Assembly: GCA_036852015.1 (NCBI GenBank)
Contig: JAANDG010000164.1
Coordinates: forward strand, 1 to 64,000
Direction: 5' to 3'
Source of the DNA: Pelodera strongyloides
Lineage: Eukaryota > Nematoda > Chromadorea > Rhabditida > Rhabditidae
Length of the DNA stretch: 64,000 bases
Made by a program: the position numbers and the translations under genes
The notes under the pieces: model-generated
Told to the model about the DNA's origin: nothing
The model's database searches: none
Seen by the model: only the letters and a program-made list of their open reading frames with translations
In this document: in pieces, positions 1-40,705 of the stretch
How positions within the stretch are numbered: the stretch's first letter is position 1
Layout: each line of letters opens with the position of its first letter

Positions 1-276
1 AGAAAGAAAATATATCAAGAAAAGGTACTCTCCATGGAGGACGTACATGTGCCTACCGTACTTGTGAAGGAAATATACATAGTTCTCTACAGTATAAATC
101 TGTAAGTATACAATCATTTTTCCATGTCCGCCCAGCATCTTCCCCTGGCAGTTTTCACAAAAAGGGGCACTTTTATTTCGGGGAAAGCTCCTTCCATACA
201 TTCTCGTATTATCGAATCAGCTTTCTGGACATACTGAAAATTTTCAGAAATTCACACATCCAAAAACTAAATGTTT
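1..276. repeat. direct repeat, copy 1 (truncated by window start)
   Basis: Bases 1-276 match 1330-1608 nearly base for base (offset ~1,330), with single-base indels (e.g. CTTGTGAAGG against CTTTGTGAAGG near 60/1390). Homology stops abruptly after AAATGTTT. The copy includes a whole polq-1 terminal exon. How far it extends to the left is unknown. Confidence 0.9.
114..233 (-). CDS. polq-1: duplicate copy of the polq-1 terminal exon
   Basis: This 120 bp frame is the same as 1444-1563, with the TTTTCAG acceptor kept at 234-240, the start YVQKADS and the end CWADMEK plus stop. It lies in the direct repeat 1-276, 1.33 kb downstream of the other copy. It could serve as a more distal terminal exon, be a silent duplicate, or reflect redundant assembly, since the copies differ mainly by single-base indels outside the exon. 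Confidence 0.6.
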   Translation of the reverse strand, partial: YVQKADSIIRECMEGAFPEIKVPLFVKTARGRCWADMEK

Positions 277-730
277 AAATTAAACCCATCAAAATCTTTC
301 ACTGTCTCATCTTGACCAGATAAGGAGGCGCGACAAAAGAACCAACAACGCAGGTGGCAAAAAGAAACAACGTGGGTGGTCCAAAGCATACTTTCAGCGA
401 ATAACATTTAACTACTGGTAAGAAACCACGCTGATGATCCAAGTCCAAACAAACATACCAAAATTCTATAATTTTATTAACAACGAGTAATTCATAAAAG
501 TAGTTTTTCATTGCATTTACATGATATGGATAAAAATGAGATCAACCGAGTACATAACAAATAATCACGAATATGGACGCTCTTGTAAATAAAGGAAGCC
601 TCAAATATAATGAATTATAACAAAAACACGTAAAGGAAGAGATGTATTCTACAGAACCCGTCTTGAAAAGTGGCTAAAACGCTTCGAATTACTAGTACAG
701 TGCAGTCTTATTGGCATGGTGAAGGAATAT

Positions 731-910
731 TAAACGAAATATCGGCCGGTTTTTGAAACACATCGAGTGCACCGGCACTCTTACGCAGCTTATACAAAGG
801 AACATAAATTAGAATAAAAAATCGAGCTAAATTCGAGTAACTTAGCATAAATACGTAATAATTCAGTTATCCATGATGCGTGTCAAAAACCGGCCGCAAT
901 TTCGCTTTAA
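731..910. repeat. MITE family A (TTTAAAGCGAAAT..CCGGCCGG ends), copy 1
   Basis: About 180 bp with imperfect terminal inverted repeats. The left end reads AAACGAAATATCGGCCGG and the right end CCGGCCGCAATTTCGCTTTAA. The interior shares AAATTAGAATAAAA..GAGCTAAATTCGAG with copies at 26198, 32085 and 54847. It is non-coding and sits between the two copies of the polq-1 terminal exon. Confidence 0.8.
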
Positions 911-1443
911 AGCGAATTAGCGGTCGGTCTCAACAAAAAAATACGAAAAGAGGAGGAGTAAACAACCGTGCGTTTACCGCCGTTTTCAAAAAGTGCATTT
1001 TTGCACTTTTACTAGCCAAATTCAAAATATTTTGTCAACATTTCGTCATTTGGATGCTTCGGAGTGTGTGATCATTTGAAAAAGCCATCCCTCGATTTTT
1101 CCGGGGCCGTGCTAGTATTAAAATCGGCAAATCGCCGTAAGCGAATTTTCCCATACAAAATCGCAAAAAATGGTTGTTTGATAACATTTTTATGCAAGAC
1201 GCACTTATTTGTTTGTGTTTTTATGTTTATTTTCGTTTATAACTCTTTTCAAACTATTTTTGGTGGAAAAACCCCAAACCGGGTGGTATTTCGTTTTAAG
1301 AAAATGTACTGTCCCCATGGGGGACGTCAAGAAAGAAAATATATCAAGAAAAGGTACTCTCCATGGAGGACGTACATGTGCCTACCGTACTTTGTGAAGG
1401 AAATATACATAGTTCTCTAACAGTATAAATCTGTAAGTATAAA

Positions 1444-30533
<29,090 letters not shown>

Positions 30534-31114
30534 ATAAAAATCTTTTTTTTTTGTCTAAAATGAAAAAATACAAAAACAAGCAACAAAAGAGATGAGACAC
30601 GATACTTAAACACGCGCATAAAAACCGAGAGAGACCTGGGCAAATTCGGAACAAACGGATAAAGAACAGAAAATAAAATTTACAAAAAGAAAACAATAAA
30701 ATCACTGTACTGGCTGGCTGAAATGAAATAATCACAGGATTCTCCAAAGTTTGGTCATGAATTGGACAAACTACCGTACTTGAAAAGAAATGCGTTTTGC
30801 GTGCATTTTCAACTTTAAAATTCTATCATGTACGGTACATTGGCTGCATAATAAAGTGGAGTTTTAGCCAAATTTAAATATTTTCAGTTCGCTCTTTTTG
30901 TCTTTGGGTTCCCGTAACGAATAAATTGTGCCCACGCTTGCGTATACGGTAGACGGCTGCGACTGAAAATGGCCGCCGCGCGGCGATTTTCCGTCGTAGA
31001 CTGGCTGTTCTTTCGCCGCTTTCTTGCACTTTTGCACGTACTCCGCTGGCGGAGATCTCTCCTGACTTCTTCTAGTCCTTTGACCCCGTCCCCTTTTGCT
31101 TGATTGGCACAAAG
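30534..31114. promoter_or_regulatory. shared intergenic region between divergent polq-1 and fum-1
   Basis: Only 581 bp separates the two start codons, so both promoters should lie here. The fum-1 side (30890-31110) is GC-rich (CCGCCGCGCGGCG at ~30973). No TATA box stands out. A polypyrimidine/AG site (TTTTAG, minus strand, ~30555-30560) just upstream of the polq-1 ATG could be a trans-splice acceptor or the edge of another exon. Confidence 0.45.
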
Positions 31115-34100
31115 ATGATCGCTGCGCGCACAATTCTCAATCGTGCACCCCAGGCAACCGCTGTTGGACTACGCTTTCTTCACCACAGTCGTCCAGCCAT
31201 GGCCGCCAGTTTCCGAGTTGAGAGAGATACTTTCGGAGAGCTGAAAGTCCCGTCCGACAAATACTATGGAGCACAGACAGCTCGGTAAGTGCGTCGTTGA
31301 ACAATTCATAAGTCTAAGCTCTTATAATAACTCGGTAATTCACCAGTCCTCATAAAGTGCTGCAGACACACTTCTGTCTTGGCGGTTTGGCACTGGTGCA
31401 TACGAATAATATGCATTTTTAGTTCCCAGATGAACTTCAAAATTGGAGGACCTGAAGAGCGTATGCCACTCCCCGTGATCCACGCTTTTGGAATTCTAAA
31501 GAAGGCTGCTGCCATCGTCAATTCTGAATACGGACTCGACAAGAAGATCAAGGATGTTATTTGTCAAGCGGCCGGTTCGTTACAGCGTTGTCATTTTGTA
31601 TTTTTATATCAACAAATAAGAAACTGTTGTGAAAATAGTCGCATTCCATGAACATTTGTTTTGCTAAGAAATAAAATCAATAAAAAGATCAAGAGTACCA
31701 GATTATATAATCAATTATGCCACACACAAAAAAACAAGTTGAATCGTTTCGTGACCCAATTTCTAAGAAAAAACGGCACCATGTTGTTATCTTCCTAATT
31801 TTGCGCATTTGTCCTGTAGTCAAAGAAGAATCCTTCGAGCGAAGTTGATATTTGACAATCGGTCACCATCATTATATTCGAATACAAAAACATGCTGATG
31901 TTTTCAGATGAGGTTATCTCGGGAAAGTTGGATGACCATTTCCCCCTGGTTACATGGCAGACTGGATCTGGAACACAGTCAAACATGAACGTCAATGAGG
32001 TATCATTTTAGTATGTAGTGTGTTCGTATTTCCAGTTTCCTTATTAGTGTTCTTCACTCGTAGCGTAGCATTAGGCTTTTCGCATTCAAAGCGCAATACT
32101 GGCCGGTTTTTGAAAGCCGCCGAATGCACTTGCATTCTTATGCAAATGAACATGAATTAGAATAAAAAAATCGAGCTAACTTCGAGCAACTTAGCATATA
32201 TACGCACGATTTGTACTTTGAACTCCCTTGAATCAAGGTGCACGCTCTTGAAGCGTAAAACAAATTTAAAAAAAAAACAGTTTTCCACGATGCGTTTCAG
32301 AAACCGGCCGGTATTTCGCCTTAAGTGTCTTTATGCGATCCCATTCGATGTCTCATTCTTGACATCTTGTGTGGTTTATGTTTGCCCGTCATTAAAGTTA
32401 GGGCGCGTTCGGGATTGATTTTCCGAAAGGAAACTCGACCAAATCCTCGTTCGGGATGGACATTTTGGAAACGTTCCAATGCTTGGAGAAAAAAAAAATA
32501 CAGTATGAATTAGCGTATTTGAAAAATATGCGCGGGAAACTTTTTTCACAAGCTAATTCATACTGTATTTTTTGTTTTCTCCGAGCATTGGAACGTTTCC
32601 AAAAAGTCCATCCCGAACGAGGATTTGGCCGGGTTTCCTTTCGGAAAATCAATCCCGAACGCGCCCTTAGCTCATCCTTCCCTAATCTAATATTCTTATT
32701 CTTAGGTTATCTCCAACCGTGGAATCGAGATCCTTGGCGGTGAACTTGGTTCCAAGACACCAGTCCATCCCAACGATCACGTCAACATGTCCCAGTCAAG
32801 TAACGATACATTCCCCACAGCTATGCATATTGCCGTTGCCAGAGAGGTTGGTGATTTTAAGTTGGATTTCTTTCTCATAGAATCTTTCGATCTAAAGAAA
32901 GCTATGAGCGGATATTTGCATAGTATGCATGTTACATAGCCTAAGCAGGCCGCCCTCACCTGCAAACCATCTCCGCGCTTAGAATATTATATATACTATG
33001 CGAACTTCGGGGATGGTACGAGGATTATTTCAGTAACAAACCTATCATAAATAGAATAATAGAATTGATTTGGCGTAGCACCTTCGGACTCACCGGCGAG
33101 GTTTATGCCCTAACCCTGGTATGTAATTATTAAGGGTTTAATAACCTTGGCTCGGTTACGCAATTCATTCATCCATCAATAAACTGCTATGCTGAATTTG
33201 GTGAATCACGTTTTAGTTGTTATTTGTTATATCCATACTTTGTAAGTTACTAATTCTTTAGATCAATTCTCGCCTGCTTCCTGCGCTGAAGCTGCTGCGC
33301 AACTCTCTGCACAAGAAAGCAGAGGAGTTCAAGGATATCATTAAGGTATTCTATCCAGATACCTAATCACAGAAATCGTCTATTTCCACTTCCATTTATG
33401 CAATATAGTCAATAATAGTCATTGGGAATCCAACATTAAAACATCGTTTACTTGACGCTCGCCTTTTCACGTTTTTTTCCTTTGCCGCTTCTTATCGTCA
33501 ATCGTATTGTTCTATTCGAGTTAATATACGATGGGTGGTGTACAACATTGTCCGTTGATAATTATAGACCGCAGAGCAGCTGATATTATTATTTCATTGC
33601 GGCTTTCTTTTCTATTTTTCTATGAAATGTAAAGTTCCAGGGAAGGGATCATTATTATCAGCGTAGTATGTCATGAAGACTTGAAGTGGAACAGTGTTGC
33701 ATTTCAGATTGGTCGTACCCACACACAAGACGCAGTCCCACTCACTCTTGGACAGGAGTTTTCCGCCTATGTGCAGCAGGTGAATTTCGTCATATTTATG
33801 TTCAAAACCTTTCACTCGTATTAAAGATGCTTGAGTATGACTTTGTAATATTGTTTTCATTATATTTTTAAAAACTGTGTTGTAATCTGTTTGCGATCTT
33901 TGCTGATTTCTGATAATGATCCGTTTTATCGTTTTAACCCATTCATCAACTCCACAGTTCTTTTTCTCTTCTTTTGTTTGTTCGTATTTATGATAATACG
34001 AAGTATTGTAGATTGACAATGGAATTGCTCGCGTCGAGTCCACTCTGCCCCGTCTGTATGAGTTGGCCGCCGGTGGAACTGCTGTGGGAACTGGACTCAA

Positions 34101-37076
34101 CACTCGAAAGGGATTCGCCGAAAAGGTTGCCAAGTGAGTGAAGACTATTATACGATTCTCTCATATGTTCTGTTATTCGTTTTTGTAGCAAATTCCTTTA
34201 GGTTACTTCTAGGTAAGCGGGTTTTTGTATGGTATGGAATGATTGTAGTACGACACAGACGCATAAGTGCTTTTTGTGAGCCTGACAACCAGTTTATACA
34301 CGGCTAAAAGTTTAATCAGTAAGAATATCCTTTGAACTCATTCATCTCCTATTTTTCTTTGTTAGTGCAGTGCGATAGGCGATAGCGCTATCATAGTTTG
34401 GGTTACGCCTTCTGGCGTCTTGTAGAGGTGGAAAAAAATTATGGACCATCATATTCTAATGTCGAGTTAGTCAATCGATATGTCTTTATCATTTGCCTAT
34501 TTCCGAGCAGCTTTAATCCTTTTATTGCACCCATTTGCAGGACTGTTTCTGAGTTGACCGGTCTTCCCTTCGTGACTGCTCCCAACAAATTTGAGGCTCT
34601 TGCTGCTCATGATTCCCTTGTTGAGGTAAGTATAAGTTTATGAATGATGCTTTTATCTCAATATCATTTTAATTCTTCTTCGTAACCATTTATTCAATAG
34701 TAGACCTTCGTTGATATGCTAATCTATAAATAAATTCAGTTCCGCGATTCTTTTTTGTATGTCGGGGTCTGTTATTAAAATAAGATATAACTATTCAATT
34801 TAAGTTGATTATCCTTCTTTTTCTTATCACCCTGATTCCTTGCTTTCTGTGTTGTAGTAGGTTTTATTCCTATTCTCTCTCTATTTAGGTGCACGGTGCT
34901 CTGAATGTGCTTGCCGTTTCATTTATGAAGATTGGAAATGACATTCGCTTTTTGGGATCGGGACCCCGGTAAGGATCGGTATCGGTCTATACTTACGACT
35001 TGAAATTTACTAATCAGGGACTTTTTTTGATAAATCACTGATTTACTTGGCCATGCAAACAACTGTAACCTATAACCTCACAATTTAGACATTACATTCA
35101 ATGTTTATTGTAGCCTTGCCACGTAAGCTGTTATTTTTCGTAGCTTACTATCGCTGTGTTGTGTGTGTATGTGTTTAGTGTTAAGATGTAGCATCACTAC
35201 TTTTCAGTCGAAATATTAACTCATGCTACGCTTTTAGCCCGCAACAAACTTTCATCATATTGGTGCACACATTTTACGTGTTAACAAATATTTAAATATT
35301 TAACTAGTTCTATCAAACAACATAACGAGATAGATAGATATCGGTTTCAGATGTGGTCTTGGTGAGCTCTCACTGCCCGAGAACGAGCCCGGCAGTTCTA
35401 TTATGCCCGGAAAGGTGAACCCGACTCAGTGTGAGGCAATCACCATGGTGGCTGCCCAGGTCATCGGAAACCAGGTTGGTTGGATTTTTTTACGTTTTGT
35501 AATTCGCCCTTCATCCAGTTCATCGTATTCCGAATTGCCTCTTTAGTGGTACTATTGTGCCTTGCTTATGCGAATCGTCTTTTTGAGCGGTGTTTATTTA
35601 TTACGCGCTAGGTGAAAACATTTTCGTGAACTCTTTCAGAGCGTATTCTATGCAACTCATCTGCGAATCATTACTTTCCTACTCTCCTCTGTAGCCTTAC
35701 GTATTAGCTCCTTATTTCTGGTCACATCGTCTTGGTTGTACTGTATCAGGTCACTGTGCAAAAATTCCGTGGTTCTGTTCTATAATTTTGTCAATTTTCA
35801 TAGTGTTAATAGTTAATACATGCAGAAGGTGCATTTGGATTCAACTTTTCTGTCCATTAATTATTTACGAGAATATCGTTTTTTTTCTTATATCCACCAT
35901 ATAGTTGATGGAAGAGAACCTAATTATTATTTTTGATGTCCCTATTGTAATTCGTTCTTGAGTGGTTCTGATTGGCGTTCTCTCAAACTAAGAGAATGAT
36001 CTCGAATAAGAAGAATATGATGTGGTGATATGCTAATTGAGTTGCAATATTTGTGTTGTAGGTTGCCGTTACTGTGGGTGGATCGAATGGTCACTTTGAG
36101 TTGAACGTGTTCAAGCCGATGATGGTGAAGAGTGTTCTTCAATCCACCAGACTTCTCGCCGACTCTGCTGTCTCATTCACCGAACACTGCGTTGAGGGAA
36201 TCGAGGCCAACCGAGAGAATATTGCAAAGGTAGGGTGTTTGGATGGTGGTTTTCAAAGGAAGTGTACGTGCACTCACGTTGTGATGTTCAGTGAATAGAT
36301 TATTTCCCGTCAATAAACTTTCGTTTTGTTGAAGTGTCCCAATTAAGTGTATTCTTTCGAGCGATAAGTGAATAGGGGTCTATGTACGGCCAAACAAGTG
36401 AGAGGGGCGCTTGAATTTTAACGTTCCGCTTGCCTACGATATTTATATATCAATCCTTAGTTTGCTATCTCATCTCCTCCAATTGTATACGATAATTTTC
36501 TCGCAATAAATGCAAGATCTAGACGTAGACCTGCCTGTAGTATACCTGTAGTTACTCTCAAACCTAGACCTATCTGTAGTTCAGTTATGTAGAGTTAAGA
36601 GTTACTCCTTGTAGATCATGCGTGAGTCCCTGATGTTGGTTACCGCTCTGAATCCCCATATTGGATATGATAATGCTGCCAAGATTGCGAAGACAGCACA
36701 CAAGAATGGAACCACTCTCATGGAGGAGGCTATCAAACTTGGTCAGTGTTATTTAAATGGGGATAGACTGTAAAATGTTTTTAATTTAATGTAGTGGGGC
36801 GTTTCAGCGGTGATGCGCGTGATGTAGTAATATTTGATTTCGTAACTAACTGTCAGGATACAATTAATAGAAATATTTATTAGAATTAATTATATAAAAT
36901 GTTCAACACAATGGATGATATTGAAAATGACCCATGAGGAGGGCCCATCAGATGCAATGCAAATTACGTGAACCGGGAGTGAGAAGTTTTTCTTCAAAAT
37001 CATGTATTTAGGCATCCTCACCGAGGAACAGTTCAAGGAATGGGTTCGTCCCGAGAACATGCTTGGACCCAAGTAA
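31115..37076 (+). CDS. fum-1: Fumarate hydratase, class II (mitochondrial/cytosolic)
   Basis: Catalyses fumarate + water to malate in the TCA cycle as a homotetramer. Thirteen exons: 31115-31284, 31423-31574, 31908-31999, 32706-32846, 33262-33345, 33708-33779, 34012-34133, 34541-34625, 34889-34968, 35351-35474, 36062-36229, 36615-36741, 37012-37076. All join in phase and give about 490 residues, the usual length. The N-terminal ~25 residues are Arg/Ala-rich with no acids, a typical mitochondrial presequence. A second Met with good context (CCATGGCC, 31199) precedes [12 protein letters not shown] and could start a cytosolic form. Signature motifs seen: [32 protein letters not shown] and the fumarase/aspartase signature [15 protein letters not shown] (exon 10, catalytic Ser loop). 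Intron 4 carries a MITE with a nested SINE fragment and a hairpin element. Nothing looks broken. Confidence 0.98.
32085..32324. repeat. MITE family A, copy 3, with nested SINE fragment
   Basis: Ends TTCAAAGCGCAATACTGGCCGG and CCGGCCGGTATTTCGCCTTAA. The interior matches the family but is interrupted at ~32222-32275 by a SINE 3' end (TTGAATCAAGGTGCACGCTC then A-rich). It lies in fum-1 intron 4. Confidence 0.88.
32222..32278 (+). mobile_element. SINE 3' end nested in MITE
   Basis: CCCTTGAATCAAGGTGCACG then CTCTTGAAGCGTAAAACAAA and a run of A. It is only the last ~55 bp of the SINE, as expected of 5'-truncated retroposition. Confidence 0.85.
32401..32666. repeat. Hairpin element D, 266 bp
   Basis: Almost perfect inverted repeat. 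The ends are GGGCGCGTTCGGGATTGATT / AATCAATCCCGAACGCGCCC, with arms of ~115 bp through GGAAACGTTCCAATGC. It is flanked by TTA on both sides, in fum-1 intron 4. Open frames here on both strands are artefacts. Confidence 0.93.
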
Positions 37077-37311
37077 ATACAATCCAATGGTTGTTACCTA
37101 TCCTAACTAAGCACTGTTTTATGTCTATTCTTTGTATGTACTTGTCCTGGTGGTTGCTATATTCTTCGTAATTACAAGGCATTTGAATGTACTATTGTGT
37201 CTTGTGAATCCTCGTTTACTATACGGTTAAGCAGTGGTAGGTGACGTGTCCCATATTGGTTGATATCCAATTTGTAGTTTGTAGATTAGAGAGATTTTAT
37301 AATTTTACCTT

Positions 37312-37317
37312 AATAAA
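37312..37317 (+). terminator. fum-1: fum-1 poly(A) signal AATAAA
   Basis: AATAAA 236 bp after the stop codon, followed by a T-rich stretch. It is the best candidate for the fum-1 3' end. Confidence 0.6.
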
Positions 37318-37937
37318 GTTTTTGGTGAATGAATTTTGTGGTTTTTGTGATTGTCGTTACCTGTGGGGAAAACGATGTATGAAGTGAGCACATCTGGGAG
37401 GGTAGATTTGTTTGTTTGTTAGCAAAATTGTGTGTTGTTAGCTGACAAATTATGTCATCATTTGCGGCTTCATCAAAGAAACTGGTTGTGACCCTAGAAG
37501 CTCTTTGTTGTGTGGTGAATTGTGCACGCGGTCATTTCTATTAACCGCTGTGTGTGGTCCGAACTGTCGCACTTTCAAGCTATGTTGCTTTTCGACCGAC
37601 CATGGCTCTGGTATTTACGTCTCAAAATTATACTAGCAAATGGAAACAAAATATTAGAGGAAATCCTCTGGAAGCAGTCTATCTAGTACAATATGAATTC
37701 CAGCTAATTCACTATTTTATAGCTTTGACCACGTCTCACTACACTACTAGTGGATTTCACGAGCGTACGGTAGCAGCAAATTGCAGGTTGCAATACATTG
37801 CGTATGGCCTGTGGTTTGACACAAATACAGTGGAGGTATTCTACACAAATACAGTAATACAAACATTGCCATTTAAATACACTCGATTGAAATATTTATT
37901 ATTATTTATATTATGCATCTAGGCGACGTGATTGAGT

Positions 37938-39207
37938 TTATCCAAACATGCCTGAAAAGAATGAAAGTTTAATTACCTACATATAAAAATTCCCGTGGTA
38001 AGTCGATAACGAGCCGACGAAGCATGAGGCTTACAGAAAACATGGCACTTGGAAGTTTCGTGGGATTCCATGAAATGCGAAACTTGGCGTGCAAGCGGCG
38101 TGTAATTGGCGTGCAAAGTGCATCTGGCAACGTAGTGGCGCGCAAAAATGCACGCGAAATTGATATGGCGTGCAACTTGCCCGCCAATACCAAGCCAAAA
38201 GCCCGAAGCGAATTGGCGTGTTTACGGCGTGCAATTTGCACGCCGGAATCCAACGGCGCGCCACTTTTTTCACGCCGTAGCGTTGACGCTTGCACGCCAA
38301 GTTTCACATTGTAGACCTATTACGCACGCCTGCGAACCCTTGGCATGAACTTTGGTCAGCACACATTTTTTCCGCGTTGCTTTAAAATATCTTACCGCGT
38401 CCAAATCCTCCGCGTCCAAATCCTCCGCGTCCAAATCCTCCACGGCCAAATCCGCCGCGACCAAATCCACCGCGACCGAATCCACCGCGACCGAATCCAC
38501 CGCGTCCGAATCCACCGCGACCAAATCCACCGCGACCGAATCCACCGCGTCCGAATCCGCCGCGACCAAATCCACCGCGACCGAATCCACCGCGTCCGAA
38601 TCCGCCGCCCCTAAAGAACGTTCACATTAGTATTGAGACGTCGATCGACTAGCGTTTATGATGTCTTATTCTGTGAATTCGTATCTATAACCGATGCTTC
38701 TCAAAAACCTATGCTTCTGCTTGTGAGTTGAACGGGACCAAACTACTGTGAAACTGACTGTGCGGTGTGGAAATAATTTCGAAAAATGCTATAGAAATCA
38801 CAAAGTCTTACCTCATCATTCCCATGCCCATCATTGGCATGAAACCGAAACCTAAACAAAGAATATTAATTAAATAGATAATCTTGCCTCCGTTTTTCTA
38901 GAGTCAGCGATCTAATACGATAAATAATATTGATAGAATTCAAAGCTTTATGTTGATTTATTCCCTCCAAATAAAAGAGTGAGCTTTATAAAGCATGTTT
39001 ATAGGAAGCTGACACCATCATCTTTCAAATGAACACCTAATTCTCGTGAGCCGTCCGTAAATAGGTAAATAAGTTATCTACCGTAGAAGTAGACGACTTA
39101 CGGAAAACTAACTATTTAAAATATACTGTAATGAAGACAGTACCTTGTGAATGTACTACGGTAAGAAACAATGCCAGCAGTACGATTATTGTGGATAAAG
39201 TGTGCAT
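37938..39207 (-). CDS. secreted Gly-rich protein with GGFGRG repeats
   Basis: Four exons in phase: 39144-39207 (signal peptide MHTLSTIIVLLALFLTVVHS then Q), 38812-38851 (FGFMPMMGMGMM), 38396-38610 (about 15 tandem GGFGRG units) and 37938-37951 (MFG and stop, after a consensus TTTTCAG). The product is ~107 residues, predicted secreted, basic and very Gly-rich. It resembles the nematode glycine-rich secreted or antimicrobial-like peptides in composition, but no specific orthologue is recognised. The repeat exon stays open in all three minus-strand frames; the GGFGRG frame is chosen because the signal peptide and both flanking exons join it. The last intron holds a foldback element. An alternative end is read-through of the exon-3 donor to KIF and stop. 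Confidence 0.85.
38078..38308. repeat. Foldback element H in Gly-rich gene intron
   Basis: Ends GAAACTTGGCGTGCAAGCG and CGCTTGCACGCCAAGTTTC form an inverted repeat. The inside has many GGCGTGCAA / TTGCACGCC units. It is GC-rich compared with its surroundings. Confidence 0.85.
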
Positions 39208-40108
39208 TTCTCTGAAAGTGAATATATTAATAACAAATTGATCCTTTGATTAAATAATTCGATTGTAACTGGACGAAGGTACATTTTTACATGCAGACAT
39301 CACCATAAGAGGTTAGGGTTGTGATAGAATGCTAAAATAGGCTGATGAATAAGCACTGCAGCATACGAAGTAGATATAGTTTCAAAATGGGGCGGAGTTT
39401 CATCTTTTATTAATTAGTGTAGTTTTATGTCATCTCTTTTTCTTTACGATTTCTTTCCTGAAATGACGTTCGCTTTTGAAATCGAGAACTTTTATCCCTA
39501 TCCTTATTTTTTTCACCTTTGCACCATTACGTATGAAAAAATTGAAAAATGAAACCAATAAGTTGTTCTCTTTTGGGGAAATTTTGACCTAACTCGGTCG
39601 TATTTGAGATTTTTTCAACAAAAATTGGGGTTTGATTCGTTCCGTTACAGTTTATCCGTATAACATATGTACACTTAATAGTTTTACTTAATCTAATAGT
39701 TTGGATGTTGTTTTTCAAGTATCATGTATCACAAGTCAATTCAATGACGAGGAACTGAATAAGACAAAAACAAAAGTCGAACATTTTACCTGAGCATTCA
39801 CAGACCGTCTATAAGCAGTATATGACTACCAGCTAAGGTTTGTAAGCATATTTATACTCAAAGAAAGGTTAGATAGGATAGCAGCTTGGCGTAGAGGGTG
39901 AGTGGTGATGTCCATTTTACGCCATAACAGTGCAGCGATCTAGCGAGTTGACCGGCAAGAAACCACGAGAAACTTGTTTTATCTTTTAGTCACAATACTC
40001 GTCTTGTTTATAAAGATTCTTGTTTATGAAGAGTTCGTTTTGGCGAACGGATAAAGATGAAAAAATCCCTGTTTTATTTATCACCATCTAATGTTGTGAG
40101 AGAAAATT

Positions 40109-40130
40109 AGAGAGAGAGAGAGAGAGAGAG
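40109..40130. repeat. (AG)n microsatellite
   Basis: Eleven AG units, followed to ~40195 by a broader purine-rich tract. Confidence 0.9.
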
Positions 40131-40521
40131 ATAGAGCGAGAGCGACAAAAAGTGACAACGAGAGATAAGGAAGATGGAGAGGAGAAGAGAAGAGAAGGGG
40201 ATAGAAAGAGACGGTATTGCTTTCTTTTCAAAATGGAAACTTTGGGAAATGTGGCGAAACGTCATTTCCACACTTTTTAAACCGTTTTCCACAGTAAAAT
40301 CAGTGTAGAGAATAATGAATTCGCTCTTTATTGGTCTCGTGACTGATTAGGATGATCATATAACACACTACTCTCTGGCAAATAGTGATGTTTCTTTCAC
40401 ATAATACCCCAGAAAACGCCAGCAGAATGCTTTCATAAGAACACTCTCGAGTTCCGGTAACGGGGTCAGGCTCGATTATTTTTATATATAATTTATCCCG
40501 TAGTAAAGGCTGTTCATCGGA

Positions 40522-40705
40522 TGCTCGTTCTTTTACCTTTATTCAAAGGAGTTCAAATACAATGTTTGCTTATGACATGTTCCGCAGAGGTCCTGAGCAC
40601 AGGCGACGAGTTCCAGTATGACAAATTGCTCGTCGTCTTCGGGCTAGGGTCAGGGAGGGATCGCCCATGATTCCCTCGCCGGTTGGTGTTTTCAGAGTTC
40701 TACGG
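40522..40705 (-). mobile_element. SINE fragment
   Basis: Contains CCTTTATTCAAAGGAGT, CAATGTTTGCTTATGACATG, TTCCGCAGAGGTCCTGAGCA, CGACGAGTTCCAG and GATCGCCCATGATTCCCTCG in the order of the full SINE, without the tRNA head. Confidence 0.88.

Noticed and set aside
32325..32743. Pairs of similar open frames on both strands
   Set aside because: They are mirror readings of hairpin element D, not genes.
38031..38614. Plus-strand and alternative minus-strand open frames over the Gly-rich gene
   Set aside because: They arise because an 18 bp-periodic repeat and a foldback have no stops; only the GGFGRG frame joins the signal-peptide exon.
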